A DNA stretch of 9,099 bases from Pseudomonadota bacterium (lineage in GTDB: Bacteria; Pseudomonadota; Gammaproteobacteria; Acidiferrobacterales; UBA6901). The notes under the pieces are model-generated. The model was not told the origin of the DNA. It saw nothing but the letters and a program-made list of their open reading frames with translations, and did no database searches. A program made the position numbers and the translations under genes. The stretch spans positions 1 through 9,099 of the forward strand of contig JAJYEK010000146.1 in the NCBI GenBank assembly GCA_021785795.1, read 5' to 3'. Numbering within the stretch: position 1 is the stretch's first letter; each line of letters opens with the position of its first letter. Shown here piece by piece: positions 1 to 8,958 of the stretch.

Positions 1-2518
<2,518 letters not shown>

Positions 2519-2536
2519 CCGCGAGGAACCAATGCC

Positions 2537-2974
2537 ATGATGACCAATCACGGAAGCCGCATGACACAGGGAACGTTTTCGTTCCTTCCGGACTTGACTG
2601 ACGAGCAAATCACCAAGCAGATCCAGTATTGCCTGAAGAACGGCTGGGCTCTCAACGTCGAGTTCACTGACGATCCGCATCCGCGCAACACCTACTGGGA
2701 CATGTGGGGAATACCGATGTTCGACATCAAGGATGCGGCCGGCATACTGTATGAAGTCAATCAGTGCCGCAAGGCCTACCCGAATCACTACGTCCGGCTC
2801 ACCGCCTTCGACAGCACCCGCGGTACGGAGAGCGTGAAGCTTTCGTTCATCGTAAACCGACCGAAGAACGAGCCCGGGTTCCGTCTGATCCGCCAGGAGG
2901 CCGAGGGGCGCCACATCCATTACACCATCCAGCCGTATGCGACCGACCTGCCGGAGGGAGAGCGCTATCGCTGA
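2537..2974 (+). CDS. cbbS: Form IC Rubisco small subunit
   Basis: Small subunit that caps the L8 core of Rubisco. It is 145 residues when started at 2537. It shows the conserved opening [16 protein letters not shown], the [17 protein letters not shown] motif, the [15 protein letters not shown] stretch and SFIVNRP. It also has the C-terminal extension (about residue 110 to the end, [16 protein letters not shown]) that forms the beta-hairpin characteristic of red-type small subunits. The start is uncertain: ATGs occur at 2537, 2540 and 2561. GAGGAA at 2523-2528 favours 2537 or 2540, while family members usually begin one to three residues before TQGTFSF, which favours 2561. It is co-transcribed with cbbL (18-base gap); cbbX follows after a structured 173-base gap. 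Confidence 0.96.
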   Translation: MMTNHGSRMTQGTFSFLPDLTDEQITKQIQYCLKNGWALNVEFTDDPHPRNTYWDMWGIPMFDIKDAAGILYEVNQCRKAYPNHYVRLTAFDSTRGTESVKLSFIVNRPKNEPGFRLIRQEAEGRHIHYTIQPYATDLPEGERYR

Positions 2975-2990
2975 CGGTTGATCCAGGAAA

Positions 2991-3054
2991 GCCGTTCGCG
3001 CCGCGCCGTGCTGTCGCAGAGGTTGCGACGGGGCGCCACCGCAGCGCGAACGGC
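2991..3054 (+). repeat. Long nested inverted repeat between cbbS and cbbX
   Basis: GCCGTTCGCGC (2991-3001) pairs perfectly with GCGCGAACGGC (3044-3054), an 11-bp stem. Nested inside are GCGCC (3003-3007) with GGCGC (3032-3036), and CTGTCGCA (3011-3018) with TGCGACGG (3024-3031; one G-U pair) closing a five-base loop GAGGT. The whole folds as one long rod starting 16 bases after the cbbS stop. No T-run follows, so it is not a standard intrinsic terminator. An RNA-stability, processing or partial attenuation element is the likeliest role. The pairing is seen in the sequence; function is inferred. Confidence 0.7.
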
Positions 3055-3147
3055 CGCTTTCGGGAAGCCGGCGGCAAGCCCTGGCGCTGTGAGGCGCGGC
3101 GCCCGGAGCCCGATGGTGCTGGAGTCAGGAAGCGGAGAACGCGAGAC

Positions 3148-4122
3148 ATGTCTGAAGCAATCGAAAAGAAAATCGCAGTGCAACCCGCAGAGGCGGCGGC
3201 GCATCCAGTGCCGGACGATACCCCGGTGGACCTCGAGGCGGCGTTCCGGGATTCTCAGGTGCAAGAGGTCCTCGACAAGCTCGACCGCGATCTCGTGGGG
3301 CTCAAGCCGGTCAAGACGCGCATCCGCGAGATCGCCGCGCTATTGCTTGTGGACCGCCTGCGCCGCCAGCTCGGATTGATTACAGAGACGCCGACGCTGC
3401 ACATGTCCTTCACCGGGAACCCGGGCACGGGCAAGACCACGGTGGCGTTGCGCATGGCCGAGATTCTCCACAGGCTGGGCTATGTACGGCAGGGCCACCT
3501 CGTGGCGGTTACACGCGACGACTTGGTCGGCCAGTACATCGGCCACACTGCGCCCAAGACCAAGGAAGTGCTCAAGCGCGCCATGGGCGGGGTGCTGTTC
3601 ATTGACGAGGCCTACTACCTGTACCGGCCGGAGAACGAGCGCGATTATGGGCAGGAGGCGATAGAGATCCTGCTGCAGGTCATGGAAAACAACCGCGACG
3701 ATCTTGTGGTAATCCTGGCCGGATACAAGGACAAGATGGATCGCTTCTTTCTGAGCAATCCAGGAATGCGCTCGCGCATCGCGCATCATCTGGATTTTCC
3801 GGATTACAGCTCCGAAGAGCTCATGGGCATTGCCCTGCTCATGCTTGCGCAGGTGCAGTACCGTTTCAGTCCGGAGGCGGACAAGGCATTCCGCGACTAC
3901 ATCGAGCGGCGCATGAAAATGCCGCACTTTGCCAACGCGCGATCGATCCGCAACGCCTTGGACCGTGCCCGGCTGCGCCAGGCAAACCGGCTCTTTGCCC
4001 GTGCCGGCCAGCGCCTGACCAAGAGGGATCTGATGTTGCTGGAACCGGACGACATTGTGGCAAGCAGGGTATTCAAAGAGGGTGTGCCCGACGAACAGGA
4101 GCCGGACGCCGCGGCAAAGTGA
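3148..4122 (+). CDS. cbbX: Red-type Rubisco activase, AAA+ ATPase CbbX
   Basis: Hexameric AAA+ motor that removes inhibitory sugar phosphates from red-type Rubisco by pulling on the CbbL C-terminus, using ATP and stimulated by RuBP (known for the family). It has 324 residues, slightly longer than the usual 310 or so, because of an Ala/Pro-rich N-terminal tail (about residues 1-27). Visible motifs: Walker A GNPGTGKT (90-97), the pore-loop segment [11 protein letters not shown] (129-139), Walker B VLFIDEA (149-155), sensor-1 region VVILAGY (186-192), the arginine-finger region NPGMRSRI (203-210) and a C-terminal helical lid with [14 protein letters not shown]. The ATG at 3148 is preceded by GGAG about ten bases away; the frame is open further upstream but only as out-of-frame cbbS sequence. 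It lies 173 bases after cbbS. Its presence confirms the red-type Rubisco assignment. Confidence 0.97.
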   Translation: MSEAIEKKIAVQPAEAAAHPVPDDTPVDLEAAFRDSQVQEVLDKLDRDLVGLKPVKTRIREIAALLLVDRLRRQLGLITETPTLHMSFTGNPGTGKTTVALRMAEILHRLGYVRQGHLVAVTRDDLVGQYIGHTAPKTKEVLKRAMGGVLFIDEAYYLYRPENERDYGQEAIEILLQVMENNRDDLVVILAGYKDKMDRFFLSNPGMRSRIAHHLDFPDYSSEELMGIALLMLAQVQYRFSPEADKAFRDYIERRMKMPHFANARSIRNALDRARLRQANRLFARAGQRLTKRDLMLLEPDDIVASRVFKEGVPDEQEPDAAAK

Positions 4123-4123
4123 C

Positions 4124-4477
4124 ATGGCGATCCGCCTGCGGGACATTCCACCTCTGCGCAGCCTGCCGCAGTCGGTGGAAGCGGTCCGTTACAACCGCGT
4201 ACGGCTTGCGTTGCGGCGTTTGGCGAATCCGCTGCAACTGGAGCTGCCGCGCGGCATCGACCTGTTCCTGGAGGACCGATCGTGGTTGTGCCTGCACGGC
4301 GCCAGCGAGCTGCCGCTGATCGAGTGGGCCGAATTCACCCCGGCCGGACGCGCCCTGCACGAACCGGTGCCTTGCGTGATGCATGTCTACCATGTTCACG
4401 CTGGCCTGATCGGCAGCACCCTGCTTGCTGCCATGGACGCGATGCTGGAGGCACGTCTCGTCGAACAGCGCCGCTGA
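4124..4477 (+). CDS. Unrecognised 117-residue protein, translationally coupled to cbbX
   Basis: I do not recognise this family. The ATG lies one base after the cbbX stop (TGA-C-ATG) and no good Shine-Dalgarno sits at a usable distance, so translation probably depends on ribosomes finishing cbbX. The protein has 117 residues and no signal peptide or membrane segment. The N-terminal third is basic (many Arg, for example VRYNRVRLALRRL at 21-33). A central part is rich in Trp and acidic residues (LFLEDRSW, then LPLIEWAEF at 63-71). The C-terminal part has a histidine cluster, CVMHVYHVHAGL (84-95), followed by a probable amphipathic helix. High GC at third positions matches cbbX. The tight coupling argues for a role with Rubisco or its activase, such as a co-chaperone, assembly or regulatory protein, but that is inference. 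A real gene is likely because of the coupling and the coding-like composition. Confidence 0.72.
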   Translation: MAIRLRDIPPLRSLPQSVEAVRYNRVRLALRRLANPLQLELPRGIDLFLEDRSWLCLHGASELPLIEWAEFTPAGRALHEPVPCVMHVYHVHAGLIGSTLLAAMDAMLEARLVEQRR

Positions 4478-4567
4478 CGGAGGCATTTTGCGACCGGGCC
4501 GAGCATTCCGTCCTCCTGTTGCTGTGGCGTCTTTGATGTAACCCGCCTGGCCGGTGGCAATCCTTTC

Positions 4568-4600
4568 CCAGGCCGGCAGCAGGTATATACTCCGGCCTGG
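4568..4600 (+). promoter_or_regulatory. Inverted repeat around a TATACT box upstream of the aldo/keto reductase
   Basis: CCAGGCCGG (4568-4576) and CCGGCCTGG (4592-4600) are perfect 9-bp inverted arms. The 15-base spacer contains TATACT (4586-4591), a good -10 hexamer, but there is no convincing -35 at the right distance. It could be an operator around a promoter for the downstream reductase, or a hairpin ending the Rubisco operon, although no T-run follows. A second dyad, CCGGGT-G-ACCCGG (4613-4625) with outer GCA/TGC, lies just downstream. This covers most of what can be seen in the 240-base gap 4478-4717, which has no gene. Confidence 0.4.
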
Positions 4601-4717
4601 CGCCCGGTGCAGCCGGGTGACCCGGGTTGCAGGACCGGGAGGCGGGCATTGGGACAAGCCCGGTCGCGGGCGAGCAGTCGCGGCCGCGGGTACGGGGAAG
4701 GGGGCAGGGTGGTGCGG

Positions 4718-5566
4718 ATGGCAACGGAATCCGCCAAGCTGACGGTACGGACCGTCCCGCGAACCGGCGAATTGCTGCCGGCGGTCGGGCTGGGTACGTG
4801 GCGCACGTTTGATGTGGGCGCGGACACGGCACGGCGGGCAGGGCCGCGGGCGGTGCTGAGCGAGTTCGCGCAGGCGGGCGCGCGGGTGGTGGATTCCTCG
4901 CCCATGTACGGATCGTCGGAATCCGTAGTCGGCGACCTCGTTTGCGAGCTTGGTCTGGGCGGACGCCTGTTCCTGGCCACCAAGGTCTGGGTCGAAGGAC
5001 GCGAGCAGGGCGTTCGCCAGATGGAGGAGTCGCTGCGGCGGCTGCGCGTCTCCTGCGTCGATCTCATGCAGATCCACAATCTTGTCGACTGGCCTGTGCA
5101 CCTCCGGACGTTGCGCGCCTGGAAGGAACAGGGTCGGGTGCGGTACGTCGGCGTCACGCACTATTCGGAAAGCGCCTACCCGGAGCTCGAGCGCGCGATT
5201 CGGACCGGAGACGTGGATTTTCTGCAGGTTAATTATTCGCTTGCCTCGACCGCGGCGGAACGCCGCTTGCTTCCGCTCGCGCAAGAGCGGCAGGTGGCGG
5301 TCCTCGTGAACCGCCCGTTCGAGGAGGGCGCGCTCCTGGAAAGGCTGCGTAGCCGGCCGCTGCCGCCGTGGGCATCCGAGTTCGAATGCACGAGCTGGGC
5401 GCAATTGCTGCTGAAGTTCGTCCTGTCGCACCCGGCGGTCACCTGCGTAATTCCGGCGACGGACAAGCGCGAGCATGCCCGTGACGACCTGCAGGCCGGG
5501 CGGGGCCTCCAGCCGGACGCGGCCGCACGCGCAAAGATGCTGCGCTGGCTGTCGCGAGAACCATAA
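4718..5566 (+). CDS. Aldo/keto reductase family oxidoreductase
   Basis: NAD(P)H-dependent reductase with a TIM-barrel fold that reduces aldehydes or ketones; the substrate is unknown. It has 282 residues, normal for a short-type AKR. The catalytic tetrad is complete: D59 and Y64 (VVDSSPMYGSSE), K89 (LATKVW) and H120 (MQIHN). Other family marks are the N-terminal LPAVGLGTW, YVGVTHYS near residue 145, and a cofactor-phosphate-binding region VIPATDKREHARD near the C-terminus. There is no signal peptide, so it is cytoplasmic. The start is uncertain: GTG codons at 4709 and 4712 lie in frame just upstream and a purine-rich GGGGAAGGGGG precedes them, so the true start may be three codons or so earlier. 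It lies 240 bases after the gene behind cbbX and probably has its own promoter. No obvious functional link with CO2 fixation. Confidence 0.92.
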   Translation: MATESAKLTVRTVPRTGELLPAVGLGTWRTFDVGADTARRAGPRAVLSEFAQAGARVVDSSPMYGSSESVVGDLVCELGLGGRLFLATKVWVEGREQGVRQMEESLRRLRVSCVDLMQIHNLVDWPVHLRTLRAWKEQGRVRYVGVTHYSESAYPELERAIRTGDVDFLQVNYSLASTAAERRLLPLAQERQVAVLVNRPFEEGALLERLRSRPLPPWASEFECTSWAQLLLKFVLSHPAVTCVIPATDKREHARDDLQAGRGLQPDAAARAKMLRWLSREP

Positions 5567-5567
5567 T

Positions 5568-5595
5568 TAGGGCATGTACGATAGGGCATATACGC
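5568..5595 (+). repeat. 14-bp imperfect tandem repeat at the end of the reductase gene
   Basis: TAGGGCATGTACGA (5568-5581) is followed directly by TAGGGCATATACGC (5582-5595), identical at 12 of 14 positions. It begins one base after the reductase stop codon and runs into the first codons of the truncated SRPBCC remnant, marking a likely old rearrangement joint. Confidence 0.6.
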
Positions 5596-5848
5596 GAGAC
5601 GGAATCCATGGGGCGACAATGATATTCGATGGGAACTTGGGCCGCTTGGCGACGGCACGCGTCTCACGCTGCGGCACAATATCGATCGCGGCTTCATATC
5701 GATGGGTTCAGCCGGCTGGCACCTCTGCCTCGATGCGCTCAAGCGGCTCCTTGACGATGATCCCATCGGGCGTGTCGTCGGTAGCGAAGCCATGAAACTC
5801 AGTTGGCCGCGCTTGAATGCCGAGCATGCACGGCGATTTGGTATCTGA
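5585..5848 (+). pseudogene. C-terminal remnant of an SRPBCC/AHSA1-type protein
   Basis: Between a TAG at 5582-5584 and a TGA at 5846-5848 the frame encodes 87 residues that resemble the C-terminal half of SRPBCC (AHSA1-like, hydrophobic-ligand-binding) proteins. Marks are IRWELGPLGDGTRLTLRH, the helix AGWHLCLDALKRLLDD, then DPIGRVVG, EAMKLSW and a terminal RLNAEHARRFGI. Members are about 150-170 residues, so the N-terminal half is missing. The only in-frame ATGs (5702 and later) fall inside the conserved part. The family identification is from memory of typical sequences, not a search. It sits directly behind the reductase and ahead of a second remnant whose family often neighbours SRPBCC genes. 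Confidence 0.68.
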
Positions 5849-6107
5849 ACCGCAAGGCGCGGCGAAGCCCCCACTCTGCGACCGCAGGAAGAGGCTTGCC
5901 CCGAAATCCGGAAGGGTCGGTAAGTGTCAGGAAGAGATCATCAGGAAGTCGAGTTCGACCGAGGGTGAGTCGGCATCGGAGCTGATTGACAAAGGAATCG
6001 CCGTACCCGGGGACTGGCGCAGGGAGACCTTGAGCAGGATGCGCCAGCTCATCAAAGTGCAATGCGGCCATGGCTGGGAGGTTGTAATTAGTCAAGCTTC
6101 CGATTAG
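5817..6107 (+). pseudogene. N-terminal remnant of a DUF1801-type protein
   Basis: The frame reads EEIIRKSSSTEGESASELI from 5931 and then GDWRRETLSRMRQLIK, ending at 6056. This matches the opening of DUF1801-type proteins (typically SASELID-RIAELGDWRG-TL-RMR-LIKEADP). After 6056 the expected continuation (a conserved Glu-Trp-Lys-Trp region and about 90 more residues) is absent, and the frame ends at 6107 with unrelated sequence. An ATG exists at 5817 inside the end of the SRPBCC remnant, but the part before about 5920 is not recognisable. DUF1801 and SRPBCC/AHSA1 genes are often adjacent in other genomes, so the two remnants look like a decayed gene pair. Identification is by recall, not by search. 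Confidence 0.62.
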
Positions 6108-6366
6108 AGCAGGTAGAGGCAACTGCGCAATCTTGATTTCCACTACGGCGGAAATTGCGACTGCCAGTTTGTCGCCTCATCCGGCAGGACTTCTGGCAAA
6201 AGAGCCGGGCGCCAAAACCGGACAATGCGAACATGCCCGGTATTGCTGCCGTTCGGATCATCGTCGATCTATTCGGATATGCGTCCACAGACAGCGGACT
6301 ACCACGGCCCTCAATACACACCGCACGGTGGAGCGAGTATTCTTGGGCCCGAGTCCTTCGCTGCCT
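6108..6366. other. Non-coding stretch after the remnants, no gene seen
   Basis: About 260 bases between the DUF1801 remnant and the end of the methyltransferase gene. All frames on both strands give only short, unrecognisable stretches. There is no terminal inverted repeat, transposase motif or T-run hairpin. It probably belongs to the same decayed segment. Confidence 0.5.
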
Positions 6367-7236
6367 TTATCCTTTGGTTATAACCACTTCCAGGTACTCG
6401 CCGGGAACGACCAGGGAGCCTGTCCCGCCAACGTTCAAGCATTCCAGAAGCGCTGCGATGTCCTCGCTGAGGCGCGTCTGCCTCACCGCATCAAGCGCCG
6501 CGTAGGCCTTGAACATGGGTCCGTAAAATTTGCGGAAAACGTCGATCCAGTGGGCGGCGGATCGATAGCGGAAATTGAAGTGACGTTGCGTGCATCGTAT
6601 TTCGTCCGCCGACGCGCCGAACAGCTCCAAAATCCGCGGCTCTGTGCCCCACAGCGTGGGCGACGGTGCCCCGGCAGGTGGCGGGACGTAGGCAGAGATG
6701 GTCCGGAAAAGCTGGCCGATGAAGCCGTCCGGCGTCCAGTTGGCCATGCCGATGCGACCGCCGCTGCGTACCACGCGCAGCAACTCGCCGGCCGCCAGAC
6801 CTTGATCGGGCGTGAACATGACGCCGAAGGTCGACAACGCCACGTCGAAAACACAGTCGTCGAAAGGCAATGCCTCGGCGTCCCCCACCTGGAAGTGGAT
6901 GTCCAGACCTTCGGCCAGGGCACGCTGCGCCCCCCGCTCGAGCAGCTGCGGTACATAGTCAGTCGAGATCACATGGGCGAATCGGCGGGCAGCGGCGAGA
7001 CTGGCATTGCCGTTTCCAGCAGCCACATCCAGCACGCGCTCGCCGGAGCGCACGTCGGCGGCCTCCGCCAGGAATTCGCCGACGATCTGGAGTGTGGTAC
7101 CGATGATGGCGTAGTCGCCACTGGCCCAGGTGGCCTGCTGGCGCTGCTTGAGGACGGTGAAGTCCATGCGATCAACGTTTGAGGGCGGCATCTGGCCCGT
7201 CGAAATATGCGTGCAAGTATTCGGTTCTGTGTCCAT
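6367..7236 (-). CDS. Class I SAM-dependent methyltransferase
   Basis: Cytoplasmic S-adenosylmethionine-dependent methyltransferase of the UbiE/Methyltransf_11 type; the methyl acceptor cannot be told from sequence. It has 289 residues with the Rossmann-like core in the first half. Motif I is VLDVAAGNGN (68-77), the acidic residue after strand 2 is D93 (STDYVP), the motif around D119 is GDAEALPF, and the strand 4 region is FDVALSTFGVMF. The C-terminal part (ANWTPDGFIGQLF, YVPPPAG, LWGTEPRILELF) belongs to a common subfamily of uncharacterised methyltransferases. The ATG at 7234-7236 is preceded on the minus strand by AGGAGG (complement of 7243-7248) six bases away, which decides this start over the internal Met24. 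It is divergent from the AraC-family gene 235 bases away, which may regulate it. Confidence 0.92.
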   Translation of the reverse strand: MDTEPNTCTHISTGQMPPSNVDRMDFTVLKQRQQATWASGDYAIIGTTLQIVGEFLAEAADVRSGERVLDVAAGNGNASLAAARRFAHVISTDYVPQLLERGAQRALAEGLDIHFQVGDAEALPFDDCVFDVALSTFGVMFTPDQGLAAGELLRVVRSGGRIGMANWTPDGFIGQLFRTISAYVPPPAGAPSPTLWGTEPRILELFGASADEIRCTQRHFNFRYRSAAHWIDVFRKFYGPMFKAYAALDAVRQTRLSEDIAALLECLNVGGTGSLVVPGEYLEVVITKG

Positions 7237-7389
7237 GGAGATCCTCCTCGCAATGGTTGACTACGAGCCGCCTATTGCCGTTGCGCGCTCGATGCAGTCG
7301 ATTCGCAATTTCTGTGTCAGTGGCCATGATGGCGAGCCTATTGTTCCAGCAGGGCGACATTGACGCTTCACCGGGCGTCCGCCAGACTT

Positions 7390-7407
7390 GATCAGGTGTA
7401 CGTGATC
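7390..7407. promoter_or_regulatory. Imperfect palindrome between the methyltransferase and AraC genes
   Basis: GATCAGGTG-TACGTGATC is an 18-base dyad with seven of nine positions symmetric. It lies 12 bases before the leader ORF and in the region shared by two divergent genes, so it is a possible operator for the AraC-family protein or another factor. No promoter hexamers next to it are convincing. The rest of 7237-7389 shows nothing clear. Confidence 0.3.
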
Positions 7408-7418
7408 GAGGAGGGCCC

Positions 7419-7472
7419 ATGATCAAGGGTCAGCGCATCCCGAACAGCCTTTCCGGAAACCATCCGTCCTGA
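7419..7472 (+). CDS. 17-codon leader ORF overlapping the AraC-family gene
   Basis: GAGGAGGG (7408-7415) sits three bases before an ATG that opens a 17-codon frame (MIKGQRIPNSLSGNHPS). Its TGA (7470-7472) overlaps the ATG of the AraC-family gene (7472-7474) as TGATG. The downstream gene has no comparable Shine-Dalgarno of its own. The layout suggests translational coupling through a leader peptide. The alternative is that the SD reflects a longer ancestral N-terminus that a frameshift has separated. No known peptide family is recognised. Confidence 0.5.
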   Translation: MIKGQRIPNSLSGNHPS

Positions 7473-8470
7473 TGGGCCGGGACACCCTTTCCGACCTCTT
7501 GCGCACTGTGCGTGTGCGGGGTGCAGTGTTCTATTACGTGAGCTGTCGCGATCAGTGGTCCGCGGAGGCGCCGCCTGCTCGGGAAATCGCCGAGGCGGTG
7601 CTGCCTGGCTGCGAACACGTCATGGAATACCACATGATTGCTAAGGGTACCGGCTGGGCGGTGGCTTTGGGGAACGCGCCAGTAAAGCTCATGGCCGGCG
7701 ATATAGTGATCTTTCCTCATGGCGACCGTCACGTGCTGTCGAATGCGCCGCACATTGAGCCGATTCGCAGGACAGCCGAATGGGTGTTTTCCACGCGCAA
7801 CGAGCCCAAGCCCATGCCCATCTCCTATCACCATGGTGTCGTTGACCCAGGTACGCCGCTGCCCGTCGAGGACGCGAGTACCATCGCTGTGTGTGGGTTC
7901 CTGGGCTGTGACCTGCGGCCATTCAACCCGCTCGTCGCCGCCCTACCCAGGTTGCTGCACCTGCCGGCCGCAAATACAGGCGGGTGGATCTCCCAGGTGA
8001 TCGGCCAGGCGGTGGCAGAATCCAGCAACAGGCGCCCTGGCGGGGAGGCTGTGCTGGAGCGGCTCGCGGAGATGATGTTCGTGGATGCGGCTCGCCGCTA
8101 CCTGAACGGACTACCCGAGGATGCCACCGGCTGGCTAGCCGGCCTGCGTGATCGCTTCGTCGGCAAGGCGTTGGCTCTCATCCACGAGCGGCCGGAGCAT
8201 CCGTGGAGCGTTGACGTGTTGGCGCACGAGGTGGGCTTATCCCGTTCCGCCCTCCACGATCGGTTTGTAAAATTCGTCGGCTACGCGCCGATGCAGTATC
8301 TCACCAATTGGCGCATCCAACTCGGGGCCCGGCTACTGCGCGAATCGAATCGCAACGTCGCGACCATAGCCCTTGATGTTGGCTACGACTCAGAGGCGGC
8401 GTTTTCCCGCGCGTTCAGGCGCATGGTCGGCATGCCGCCGGCCGCTTGGCGAAGAGCCAACGCTGGATAG
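7472..8470 (+). CDS. AraC-family transcriptional regulator with cupin-like N-terminal domain
   Basis: DNA-binding regulator of 332 residues. The N-terminal part (about residues 5-190) looks like the cupin-type ligand domain of a large AraC subfamily: DTLSDLLRTVRVRGAVFY at 4-21, EYHMIAKGTGWAV and LMAGDIVIFPHGDRH. The C-terminal HTH_18 domain has two helix-turn-helices, SVDVLAHEVGLSRSALHDRF (246-265) and VATIALDVGYDSEAAFSRAF (296-315), followed by VGMPPAAWRR. The start at 7472 gives the N-terminus expected for this subfamily and overlaps the stop of a 17-codon leader ORF. It is divergent from the methyltransferase, a plausible target. Ligand unknown. Confidence 0.93.
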   Translation: MGRDTLSDLLRTVRVRGAVFYYVSCRDQWSAEAPPAREIAEAVLPGCEHVMEYHMIAKGTGWAVALGNAPVKLMAGDIVIFPHGDRHVLSNAPHIEPIRRTAEWVFSTRNEPKPMPISYHHGVVDPGTPLPVEDASTIAVCGFLGCDLRPFNPLVAALPRLLHLPAANTGGWISQVIGQAVAESSNRRPGGEAVLERLAEMMFVDAARRYLNGLPEDATGWLAGLRDRFVGKALALIHERPEHPWSVDVLAHEVGLSRSALHDRFVKFVGYAPMQYLTNWRIQLGARLLRESNRNVATIALDVGYDSEAAFSRAFRRMVGMPPAAWRRANAG

Positions 8471-8958
8471 TCGAGGGTTGCGAGACAAGCCGTACCCGCT
8501 GTCCTTCGCGAATGCACCGTACCGGCATAACATGTGGCTAACCGCTGCTTCTGCTCGTAGCAACTGACCGATCAGGCCGCGGCCGGTCGGCTATAAATGG
8601 ATTGAGCTACACCGCTCCGTGGGCGCTCAGGCTATGGGGATTGAATCAAACCCGGCGCTCGATTCGAGCGCAAGATGAGCGACTGATATGTGGGAAAGAC
8701 AAACGAACCTAATGCGGATCACCGGCATTGCCGGACGGGGGTCTGCGCGATCGGGATCCGTGACGATTCGAATGCGGGCCGCTGCGAGGCGCGAGCAATC
8801 CTCGCGGTCAACGGCAGCGCCGGCGCGAAACCAGAACAGAACGCACTCGCCTCTTTCCAGGGTGACTAATACGAGCATGCGCATCAGACGGGCATCTGGC
8901 GCGCGATGGTGCGGCTGAGCGCCTCCGGCAGGCAGACAGGTCCGGTTGAGGAGGAAGG
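8471..8958. other. Intergenic stretch after the AraC gene, no convincing gene
   Basis: Nearly 490 bases without a recognisable gene. It holds a small perfect hairpin, GCGCTCG-ATT-CGAGCGC (8655-8671), with no T-run, and a short palindrome CCGGCA-T-TGCCGG (8722-8734). A minus-strand frame (8627 to about 8965) has fairly high third-position GC, but starts only from TTG or poorly supported ATGs and matches nothing I know. It might be an eroded gene. Confidence 0.4.

Noticed and set aside
2764..3147. A 128-codon N-terminal extension of cbbX
   Set aside because: The first half is cbbS read out of frame and the second covers the hairpin spacer; CbbX proteins start near MSEAIEKK.
4073..5476. A 467-codon minus-strand open frame across the small gene and the reductase
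   Set aside because: Arg/Pro-rich product without domains, antisense to a clear aldo/keto reductase; a GC-driven shadow.
5233..5874. A 213-codon minus-strand frame across the reductase end and the SRPBCC remnant
   Set aside because: Ser/Arg-rich shadow composition, antisense to recognisable coding sequence on the plus strand.
6133..7182. A 349-codon plus-strand open frame opposite the methyltransferase
   Set aside because: The minus strand carries all methyltransferase motifs and a good ribosome site; the plus frame shows no recognisable domain.
8655..8671. Perfect hairpin GCGCTCG-ATT-CGAGCGC as terminator of the AraC gene
   Set aside because: It is 185 bases after the stop and is not followed by a T-run on either strand, so intrinsic termination is not supported.
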